Below are positions 1 through 6,235 of a DNA stretch of 64,000 nucleotides, in pieces. The stretch is taken from NCBI RefSeq assembly GCF_004014775.2, contig NZ_CP042808.1, positions 1,240,001 through 1,304,000 of the forward strand, in the 5' to 3' direction. The notes below the pieces were generated by a model, which was not told the DNA's origin, did no database searches, and worked only from the letters and a program-made list of their open reading frames with translations. The position numbers and the translations under genes are program-made. How positions within the stretch are numbered: position 1 is the stretch's first letter; every line of letters starts with the position of its first letter. Source of the DNA: Acetobacter oryzoeni. Lineage in GTDB: Bacteria > Pseudomonadota > Alphaproteobacteria > Acetobacterales > Acetobacteraceae.

Positions 1-248
1 AGCGGCGCGTTAATGGCGGTAGGGATACCCTTCAACATGCTCTGAAAAAGATGGTGGTGGGTAGAAACCAAGCCCGGTGTAATCACGCCACCTTTTGCAT
101 CCAGAACTGTATCGCCCGCTTGTTCGGGAACATGCCCAATGCTGACAATACGCCCTGCCCGTATGCGGATATCTCCCTTACGCCGTTCCTGCGGGCCTTT
201 CAGGCCTGTAAGAATGCCGGATGCATTGCGAATAACCAGATCATTCAT
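1..248 (-). CDS. Amidohydrolase, 8-oxoguanine deaminase-like, partial (C-terminus outside window)
   Basis: This is the first ~82 codons of a leftward gene that runs off the left edge. The translation begins MNDLVIRNASGILTG and reaches ITPGLVSTHHHLFQSMLKG, the metal-binding histidine segment of the ATZ/TRZ/8-oxoguanine deaminase branch of the amidohydrolase superfamily. These are cytosolic zinc enzymes that deaminate heterocyclic bases. Its ATG overlaps the stop of the substrate-binding-protein gene in an ATGA tetranucleotide, so the two are almost certainly translationally coupled. It is therefore likely to act on what that transporter imports. A second, full-length relative lies at 4800-6173. 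The substrate cannot be decided from this fragment: 8-oxoguanine, another oxidised purine, cytosine or a triazine-like compound are all possible. Confidence 0.8.
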   Translation of the reverse strand, partial: MNDLVIRNASGILTGLKGPQERRKGDIRIRAGRIVSIGHVPEQAGDTVLDAKGGVITPGLVSTHHHLFQSMLKGIPTAINAP

Positions 249-1237
249 GCGGGCATCACCTTGGCGCGGTCTGTAAATTTGGTTGTAAAGGCGGATTGCC
301 AGTTTACGGTTTTATCCAGCAGATCATTATCCACCATGAATTGATATGTTGCCTGCCAGCGGGCTTCTGTCATACAGCCTAGGCCTAATGTTTTTGTATC
401 TCCGCCTTCCACCACGTTGGCTTTGGCCATGGCACTATGGCCAAACATAATCTGGCCTTCTGTCATGCGTGGGTTGGCTTTGCGTATCAGGGTATTGCCG
501 GGCTCTGGGTCACGCATGTAATCCTGCCACCCTAATAGAGATGCATGCACGAAGGCTTGCGTGGTGGCATCATTTTTGTCTGCAAATTCATGCGTGGTCA
601 GCACTGGTGTGCCGTATGGTGGATAGCCCAGATCTGCAAATGGAAAAAACTTTACAGGCACATTGCGCTGCTGGGCCTCGTAGGGTTCCGAGGAGGCATA
701 GGCTTGCACCGCCATTTCCGGGTCCAGAAAAAATGGTTGCAGGTTAAAAGTATAGGGTTTTGCCTGTGCTGGGCTGTAACCAAACTTCTTGCACAACCAC
801 CCCCAATAGGATGCGTGGGCCGGGCTGGAAATAAGAATGGGATGATTACGTAACTGGGCCAGATCTGTAATGTTATCGTGCGTCATCAACCCTTGCAGAT
901 CATGCTGGAAAGAGGACATGACAGTAAGTAACGGCATGCCGCCCTGTATGCCGCGCAGGGTTTGAAAATCATAACCCGTTACAAAATCTGCACGGCCAGC
1001 CGCCAGTATCTGCATGGTGTTTACCTGCGGGCCGCCCATATCTATCTGTACATCCAGCCCTTCCTGCGCGTAAAATCCTTTAGCTAGAGCCTGATAAAAC
1101 CCGCCTACTTCTGCCTGTGCAAACCATGATAGTAGCAGCCTGACCGGCGTTGCGGCCTGTGCACGTTTAAACGGCGTAAATGCCGCAACAGACGATGCCG
1201 CAGCAGCTGAAAGCAATGTTCGACGTGTAAGAGACAT
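245..1237 (-). CDS. ABC transporter substrate-binding protein, NMT1/THI5-like
   Basis: This is a periplasmic binding protein of about 330 residues. The N-terminus from MSLTRRTLLSAAAASS carries a twin-arginine-like signal ending near RAQA. The mature part starts TPVRLLLSWFAQAEVGGFYQALAKGFYAQEGLDV, typical of the NMT1/SsuA/TauA fold with a bound small organic ligand. An in-frame ATG at 1258 exists, but the ATG at 1237 places the RR motif at the expected position and has AGGAA upstream. The ATPase and permease that would serve it (1975-3537) are on the opposite strand beyond a DUF2165 gene, so the transporter is divergently encoded. The downstream ATGA-coupled amidohydrolase suggests a nucleobase-like ligand rather than taurine or sulfonate. 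That assignment is inference. Confidence 0.85.
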   Translation of the reverse strand: MSLTRRTLLSAAAASSVAAFTPFKRAQAATPVRLLLSWFAQAEVGGFYQALAKGFYAQEGLDVQIDMGGPQVNTMQILAAGRADFVTGYDFQTLRGIQGGMPLLTVMSSFQHDLQGLMTHDNITDLAQLRNHPILISSPAHASYWGWLCKKFGYSPAQAKPYTFNLQPFFLDPEMAVQAYASSEPYEAQQRNVPVKFFPFADLGYPPYGTPVLTTHEFADKNDATTQAFVHASLLGWQDYMRDPEPGNTLIRKANPRMTEGQIMFGHSAMAKANVVEGGDTKTLGLGCMTEARWQATYQFMVDNDLLDKTVNWQSAFTTKFTDRAKVMPA

Positions 1238-1421
1238 CTCGAATTCCTGCACTGGCATGATCTGTTTATTTCGTATTCGGTATGTTCATACAGAACGTGC
1301 GCGTTTGGGAAGCTGTAAAATAGAGCACGCTTCATTGCTTTTTTTGTAACGATTTACCCCTTGATCTTCGCAGGATTGAATGGCCTAAACTGCATAAATC
1401 ATTTCTATGCAGGAATGTTAT

Positions 1422-1937
1422 ATGCCGCGTCTCTCTGCTTTTTCTTCCCCAGTTGCTATTTCTCGGCTGGCTAAAACCATCATGGTGGGAGCATTGGGTG
1501 CGTTTGGCCTGATTGTCGCGCTGAATAACGTTACTGATTACAACTCGAACTTTCAGTTTGTGCGCCATGTTCTTAGCATGGATACAACATTCCGCGGCAA
1601 CAGCCTGATGTGGCGCGCCATATCCCAACCTGTTCTGTGGCACCTGTTTTACGGCCTGATTATTTTGGGGGAAGCCGTAACCGGTCTGCTTTTTGCCATT
1701 GCAGCTTATCAGATGAGCGCGCGCCTTTGGGCCCCGGAAGATGCCTTTAAAGCCGCAAAAAAGTTTGTGCCAGCAGCCACGGTTTTGGGGTTTCTGATCT
1801 GGTTTTTTGGTTTTTCTGTTGTGGGGGCCGAGTGGTTTCTTATGTGGCAATCACAGACATGGAACGGCCAGCAACCTGCATTCCGCTTTTTTATAACCAT
1901 GCTGGCTGTGTGCATTTACGTGCAGCAGCCCGAATAA
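1422..1937 (+). CDS. DUF2165 family small integral membrane protein
   Basis: About 171 residues. I recognise the DUF2165 pattern from the central segment ALNNVTDYNSNFQFVRHVLS followed by MDTTF. There are about four hydrophobic segments: near residues 15-35, 70-95, 115-140, and a short C-terminal one. The ATG at 1422 is preferred over the one at 1407 because AGGAA lies six bases upstream of it. The function of DUF2165 is not established. Its place between a divergent substrate-binding-protein gene and the matching ATPase (38 bases away) suggests an accessory membrane component of this importer. That is inference only. Confidence 0.75.
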   Translation: MPRLSAFSSPVAISRLAKTIMVGALGAFGLIVALNNVTDYNSNFQFVRHVLSMDTTFRGNSLMWRAISQPVLWHLFYGLIILGEAVTGLLFAIAAYQMSARLWAPEDAFKAAKKFVPAATVLGFLIWFFGFSVVGAEWFLMWQSQTWNGQQPAFRFFITMLAVCIYVQQPE

Positions 1938-1974
1938 CCTACCGCCTTATTCTTCTGCAAAGTTTGGATAGATC

Positions 1975-2766
1975 ATGCAAGAAACCGTTATCAGCATTCA
2001 ATCTGCTGAAAAAACCTTTCCAAACGGTGTTCAGGGGTTGGCACCTATTACCTTGGATATTCACCCCAAGGAACGTATTGGCCTAATTGGCCCTTCTGGT
2101 TGCGGCAAAAGCACATTGCTGAAGCTGATTGCCAACTTACACCAACCCTCTTCCGGGCATTTGACGTGGTGGAACAAAGGGTTTGCAGAAGTTGGTAAGG
2201 AAAATCGCCGCCTGTCCTTTGTGTTTCAGGAACCCACGCTTATGCCGTGGAGCACGGTGCGCAAAAACGTACGTTTGCCGTTAGATCTGGAAGGGATTTC
2301 TCCTGATGTATCAGCGCCACGCGTGCAGCAGGCGCTGGAAATTGTAGGCTTGGCCCATGCGGCAGAGCGCTTTCCCGCCCAGCTTTCAGGCGGGATGAAG
2401 ATGCGTGTTTCCATTGCGCGGGCATTGGTCACGCGCCCTAACCTGCTGTTAATGGATGAACCCTTTGGCGCTTTGGATGAATTAACGCGCAACCGGCTGG
2501 ATGAGGACATGGCCACGCTATGCGCCAAGGATGACCTTACCCTGTTGTTTGTAACGCATTCTTTGTATGAGGCGGCTTTTCTTTCCACCCGCGTGATGGT
2601 TATGGCGGCACATCCGGGCCGGATATTTGCCGAATATGAAATTGACCCAAGCATTCCCAGAAATGAGGAATTTCGCCTCAGCGATACATTTGCCACGATA
2701 TGCCAGGACCTGAGCAAACTGCTTATTGAGGCATCTCACTCTTCCCTTCTTGCAGAGGTGGCCTAA
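1975..2766 (+). CDS. ABC transporter ATP-binding protein (SsuB/TauB-type)
   Basis: A 263-residue importer ATPase on the cytoplasmic face of the membrane. It has a Walker A motif GPSGCGKST near residue 39, a Q-loop in VFQEPTLMPW, the signature LSGGMKMRVSIARAL, Walker B LLLMDEPFGALDE and the switch histidine in FVTHSLYEA. This set is complete, so the protein should be active. It is followed by the permease after three bases and pairs functionally with the NMT1-like binding protein on the other strand. The SsuB/TauB label is a sequence-family description; nothing nearby indicates sulfonate metabolism, and the surrounding genes point to purines. Confidence 0.9.
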   Translation: MQETVISIQSAEKTFPNGVQGLAPITLDIHPKERIGLIGPSGCGKSTLLKLIANLHQPSSGHLTWWNKGFAEVGKENRRLSFVFQEPTLMPWSTVRKNVRLPLDLEGISPDVSAPRVQQALEIVGLAHAAERFPAQLSGGMKMRVSIARALVTRPNLLLMDEPFGALDELTRNRLDEDMATLCAKDDLTLLFVTHSLYEAAFLSTRVMVMAAHPGRIFAEYEIDPSIPRNEEFRLSDTFATICQDLSKLLIEASHSSLLAEVA

Positions 2767-2769
2767 CTT

Positions 2770-3537
2770 ATGCCTGCCCGCCTGATATCCATTTTTGCCC
2801 CCCTTGCTGTTGGCATTCTGTTTTTGCTGTTGTGGCAGGGTGTTTGTTATTTCTGGCATATTCCGCCTTATCTTATGCCGGCACCATCTGATATTGCGCG
2901 TTCTTTGTTCAGCAATATCGATACGCTCTGCCACGCGCTTTACAGTACGCTTACCGTTACATTGGCAGCACTCTGTGTTTCCGTAGTTCTGGGTGTTCTG
3001 GTTGCTTTTGTGCTGGTGCAGCATCCGCTTATTGAACGCAGCCTGATGCCTTATGTGGTGCTCATGCAGGTTACACCTGTGGTGGCTCTTGCCCCATTGA
3101 TTATTATTTTAGTAAAAACAACACTGTTGGCACTTGTTATCTGCGCCACGCTGATTGCTATTTTCCCTATTATTTCCAATACGTTGCAAGGTCTTAAAAG
3201 TGTTGATCCGGGGTTGGAAGCGTTTTTCCGTATGCACAAGGCCTCACGCCTGAAAACACTTTTGCGCCTGCAAATACCCAGTGCTCTGCCCATGTTTATG
3301 GCGGGCTTGCAAATTTCCAGCGGCTTGGCCCTTGTGGGCGCTGTGGTGGCCGAGTTTGTGGCTGGCACGGGTGGCAACAGTGCCGGTTTGGCTTACGAGA
3401 TTTTGCAGGCTGGATTCCAGATGGATATTCCACGCATGTTTGCTGCGTTGTTCATGATTACCCTTACCGGCCTTGCCCTTTATATGGCCACAAGCAGTAT
3501 CAGAAAGCTTGTTTTGCATAACCGTGTTCAGCACTAG
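2770..3537 (+). CDS. ABC transporter permease (SsuC/TauC-type)
   Basis: A 255-residue inner-membrane permease with about six hydrophobic segments, starting with an N-terminal one near residues 8-28. The EAA-type cytoplasmic loop is visible as a GLEAFFRMHKASRLKTLLRLQIPSALP-like stretch around residues 148-175, where the ATPase would dock. Residues AGLQISSGLALVGAVVAEF follow, as is usual for this family. It starts three bases after the ATPase stop, so both are one transcript. Together with the ATPase and the divergent NMT1-like binding protein it makes a complete importer. Confidence 0.9.
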   Translation: MPARLISIFAPLAVGILFLLLWQGVCYFWHIPPYLMPAPSDIARSLFSNIDTLCHALYSTLTVTLAALCVSVVLGVLVAFVLVQHPLIERSLMPYVVLMQVTPVVALAPLIIILVKTTLLALVICATLIAIFPIISNTLQGLKSVDPGLEAFFRMHKASRLKTLLRLQIPSALPMFMAGLQISSGLALVGAVVAEFVAGTGGNSAGLAYEILQAGFQMDIPRMFAALFMITLTGLALYMATSSIRKLVLHNRVQH

Positions 3538-3564
3538 AAATAGAGTATTGGCAATATCATTTTG

Positions 3565-3594
3565 TTGACTTATCGAAACATAAAGATCTATACT
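3565..3594 (+). promoter_or_regulatory. Sigma-70-type promoter for the oxygenase gene
   Basis: TTGACT (3565-3570) and TATACT (3589-3594) are separated by 18 bases. Both hexamers are close to the sigma-70 consensus. Transcription would start near 3601, about 170 bases before the chosen start codon at 3769, leaving a long leader that contains an extended inverted repeat. Confidence 0.6.
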
Positions 3595-3650
3595 ACAACA
3601 AGTGAGTAGAAGCGGTCGGAATAGAAATATTCTGGGCATTGCTCCACCAT

Positions 3651-3724
3651 GTTGGTCTTATTCAGCATGGGGGAAGCTTTGGCCGCTAGAAAACACGCTT
3701 TCCCACATGCTGGTTTGCACCAAC
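3651..3724 (+). promoter_or_regulatory. Structured 5' leader (long stem-loop) ahead of oxygenase
   Basis: Nested complementary arms lie between the promoter and the start codon. GTTGG (3651-3655) pairs with CCAAC (3720-3724). CAGCATG (3663-3669) pairs with CATGCTG (3706-3712). GGGGAAGC (3670-3677) pairs with GCTTTCCC (3697-3704) with small imperfections. The loop is about 19 bases. The arms are visible in the sequence; a regulatory function such as a riboswitch or protein-binding leader is inference. Confidence 0.45.
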
Positions 3725-3768
3725 TGCTACGCCCTATGGGCCAGTTTGCAATTTGTGTGAGAAACGCC

Positions 3769-4779
3769 ATGACCCTGAATACCAAAACCACCCCGGATTA
3801 CCCTATGGAAGAGCTCAAGCGTGAGGCCACTATAGGCAGCATGGGCACAACCTCCGTCCGCTCCATCCCTGTTATAGATTTTTCAGACTATGAGAACAGA
3901 CGCGCCCAGATTGCGGATGATCTGTGGAATGCCGCAACTCAGGATGGTTTTTTTCAGGTTATCAATCACGGAATTTCGTTAGGAGACATTGATAACGCTT
4001 TTGCGGAGGCAAAAAGGTTTTTTGCTCTTCCTATGTCTGAAAAGGAAGTTTTCAAAAAGAAGCCCACCGTAAATGCGGGCTGGGAATATTGCTCTCAGGT
4101 ACGGCCTTCCACCGGCACGCCAGATAACAAGGAATCTTACCAGATTACTTTGCCGGAAATGGATAATCTGTGGCCGGATGAGCAGGTTCTTCCCGGATTT
4201 CAGGCAAAACTTCTGCAATTTGAGGAAGATAACTGGCAGCTTGCCATGAAAATACTGTCCTGCTTTGCAGAAAAACTTGGGTTTGAAAAAGATTTCTTTG
4301 CAGAGTGCTGTAAAAGATCTTCTCCGGGGTATCAGTGCACCTTACGCCTTATCCACTACATGAGCATGGAAAACGCCAAACCGGAAGATTTCAAGCAATG
4401 GCGTGCAGGTGCGCATTCAGATTTTGATTGCCTGACACTCCTGCACCTGCGTGAAGGTGAAGGCGGCTTGCAGCTTTGCCCTGGCAATGAAATTTCATCC
4501 AATGCGTGGACAGAAGTGACACCCGTGGCAGGAGCTGTCACCTGCAATATTGGTGACATGCTGATGCGTTGGAGTGATGATAAACTGAAGTCCACCCTCC
4601 ACCGCGTGCGTATGCCGCAACCAGGCGAATACCTTGGCCCGCGTTTGTCTGTTCCCTTTTTCTGTCAGGCAAATCGGGAGGCTGTTATTGAAGGGCCAGA
4701 AGGTAAATACCCGCCAATTACAGCGGAAGACTACATCTACCAGCGCCTACATGCCAACTTTGTGCAAAAGCACAAGTAA
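3769..4779 (+). CDS. Isopenicillin N synthase-family Fe(II)/2-oxoglutarate oxygenase
   Basis: About 336 residues, a usual length for the family. The N-terminal domain (DIOX_N) has SIPVIDFSDYENR and GFFQVINHGIS. The catalytic jelly-roll domain carries the iron ligands H216-x-D218 (in AHSDFDC) and H278 (in TLHRVRMP). R292-L-S294 is the 2-oxoglutarate-binding RxS motif. An open frame begins earlier at 3649, but that extension reads as leader, carries a strong hairpin and has no ribosome site; GTGAGA precedes 3769. The enzyme should hydroxylate, demethylate or desaturate a small molecule with Fe(II), O2 and probably 2-oxoglutarate. Its position between an importer and a probable 8-oxoguanine deaminase suggests a purine or related heterocycle as substrate. 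No known family member with that role can be matched from sequence alone. Confidence 0.85.
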   Translation: MTLNTKTTPDYPMEELKREATIGSMGTTSVRSIPVIDFSDYENRRAQIADDLWNAATQDGFFQVINHGISLGDIDNAFAEAKRFFALPMSEKEVFKKKPTVNAGWEYCSQVRPSTGTPDNKESYQITLPEMDNLWPDEQVLPGFQAKLLQFEEDNWQLAMKILSCFAEKLGFEKDFFAECCKRSSPGYQCTLRLIHYMSMENAKPEDFKQWRAGAHSDFDCLTLLHLREGEGGLQLCPGNEISSNAWTEVTPVAGAVTCNIGDMLMRWSDDKLKSTLHRVRMPQPGEYLGPRLSVPFFCQANREAVIEGPEGKYPPITAEDYIYQRLHANFVQKHK

Positions 4780-4786
4780 TGGGTGC

Positions 4787-4821
4787 GTATGGGGGAAGGT
4801 TAACTTCCCTCATACAGTTTT
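4787..4821. terminator. Bidirectional terminator between convergent oxygenase and deaminase genes
   Basis: The 12-base arms GTATGGGGGAAG (4787-4798) and CTTCCCTCATAC (4804-4815) pair with a single G-T wobble around a five-base loop, followed by a T run. The TAA of the leftward deaminase gene (complement of 4800-4802) sits in the loop, so the last codons and stop are part of the terminator. Confidence 0.8.
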
Positions 4822-6173
4822 TGTGCCAGACGGTTATGCTGTTCTATAATCATATTCACATCCAGCTTTGTAAAATGGCCGTCCTGTATCAGCACCTTGC
4901 CGTTAACCATACTAAAGGCAACGGAAGATGGGGTGCAGAACACCAGGGCTGCTACCGGGTCACTTAATGCGCCGGTGTATTCCAGCTTGCGCATATCAAA
5001 CGCAATAATGTCGGCCGCTTTTCCTACCGTTAACTGGCCAATATCAGTGCGGCCCAGAACTCTGGCCCCTCCGCGTGTGGCTAAAGTCAACACATCACGC
5101 GCTTTAAGCATCATGGCTTGTTCATCCTGAGCAGATAATAGACGGGAAACCAGCATAGCTTGCCGTGCTTCTGCCAGAATGCTCGCGCCATCATTAGACG
5201 CAGATCCATCAACCCCCAACCCGACAGGAACGCCCTGCTTCTGCATAGACCAAATGGGGGCAATGCCAGATGCCAAGCGCATGTTGGAACATGGGCAATG
5301 CGCTATTCCCGTACCTGTTCGGCCAAAGCGGGCCATCCCTGCAGCATCCAGTTTAACGCAATGGGCATGCCATACATCGGCACCAACCCAGCCAACATCT
5401 TCTGCATATTCTGCAGGTGTCTGGCCAAAGCGTTCCTTGCTGTAAGCTACATCATGCTGGTTTTCGGCCAGATGCGTGTGTAGCCGGGTGCCTGTGGTGC
5501 GGGCTAGCTCTGCCATGTCACGCATGAGTTCCCGGCTAACAGAAAAAGGAGAACATGGCGCGCCGCCTACGGTCAGCATCGCCAGCGGTTCCGGGTCATG
5601 GTACGTTTCAATCACGCGTAGCGTATCACGCAGAATGTCGGCTTCTTTTTCCACCAGACTATCCGGCGGCAGCCCCCCTGCACTTTCTCCAACACTCATG
5701 CTGCCGCGGCAGGCATGAAAGCGCATACCCATTTCAAGCCCAGCCTCAATTTCATCATCAAGGCGGCATCCGTTGGGGAAAAGGTAAAGATGATCACTGG
5801 TTGTGGTGCAACCAGACATCAGCAGTTCTGCCATGGCCGTGCGCGTGGAGGCTTTTACCATGTCTGGCGTAAGGCGCGCCCAGATGGGATAAAGCGTTTG
5901 CAGCCATTGGAACAGGGATGCGTCCTGAGCCTGCGGAATAACCCGGGTTAAGGACTGGTACATGTGGTGGTGCGTATTCACCATGCCGGGCATAACCACA
6001 TGGCCAGACATATCCAGCACGTCATCCGCGGGAGGATGCGGGTCTTCCATACCACCAAGGGCGACAATCTGCCGCCCCTCTGTCACGATCCACCCGTTTT
6101 TCAGCTCCTGCCGGGCATCATCCATCGTGACGAGGCACAGGGCGTTTTTCAGCAAGTATCTACGTGACATCAT
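4800..6173 (-). CDS. Probable 8-oxoguanine deaminase
   Basis: About 457 residues, an amidohydrolase-superfamily enzyme. The metal site segment reads VMPGMVNTHHHMYQSLTR near residue 60, followed by the 8-oxoguanine deaminase-like stretch QDASLFQWLQTLYPIWARL. Further metal and catalytic segments are LHTHLAENQHD, WHAHCVKLD and LGVDGSASNDG. The family reaction is 8-oxoguanine plus water to urate plus ammonia, which would feed the urate pathway encoded further right. The start at 6173 (or 6170) has AGGTG five bases upstream; the longer frame from 6203 runs through a terminator hairpin and is unlikely. It lies downstream of the TonB-dependent receptor on the same strand, with a terminator between. 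Isocytosine- or cytosine-type substrates are alternatives. Confidence 0.78.
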   Translation of the reverse strand: MMSRRYLLKNALCLVTMDDARQELKNGWIVTEGRQIVALGGMEDPHPPADDVLDMSGHVVMPGMVNTHHHMYQSLTRVIPQAQDASLFQWLQTLYPIWARLTPDMVKASTRTAMAELLMSGCTTTSDHLYLFPNGCRLDDEIEAGLEMGMRFHACRGSMSVGESAGGLPPDSLVEKEADILRDTLRVIETYHDPEPLAMLTVGGAPCSPFSVSRELMRDMAELARTTGTRLHTHLAENQHDVAYSKERFGQTPAEYAEDVGWVGADVWHAHCVKLDAAGMARFGRTGTGIAHCPCSNMRLASGIAPIWSMQKQGVPVGLGVDGSASNDGASILAEARQAMLVSRLLSAQDEQAMMLKARDVLTLATRGGARVLGRTDIGQLTVGKAADIIAFDMRKLEYTGALSDPVAALVFCTPSSVAFSMVNGKVLIQDGHFTKLDVNMIIEQHNRLAQKLYEGS

Positions 6174-6184
6174 AAAAACACCTA

Positions 6185-6213
6185 GCCCCTCCCTTTGTTG
6201 CAAAGAGAGGGGC
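6185..6213 (-). terminator. Hairpin terminator/attenuator between receptor and deaminase genes
   Basis: Arms GCCCCTCCCTTTG (6185-6197) and CAAAGAGAGGGGC (6201-6213) pair over 13 positions with one mismatch and a three-base loop. On the minus strand the stem is followed by TAGGTGTTTTT, which contains both the T run and the ribosome site of the deaminase gene. It would end most receptor transcripts and let a fraction read into the deaminase gene. Confidence 0.65.
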
Positions 6214-6235
6214 GTTAAGTTTGTTCAGGACGGTA

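Noticed and set aside
1259..1406. Possible NMT1-type (xanthine) riboswitch directly upstream of the substrate-binding-protein gene
   Set aside because: I looked for a paired leader on the minus strand here and saw no strong stem or recognisable conserved core, so no element is claimed.
245..3537. Naming the importer TauABC or SsuABC
   Set aside because: The proteins fit that broad family only by fold. No sulfonate monooxygenase or cys gene is nearby, and the neighbours point to purines.
3649..3768. An earlier start of the oxygenase at 3649
   Set aside because: The extra 40 residues lack a ribosome site and overlap the stem-loop at 3651-3724; family homology begins only after 3769.
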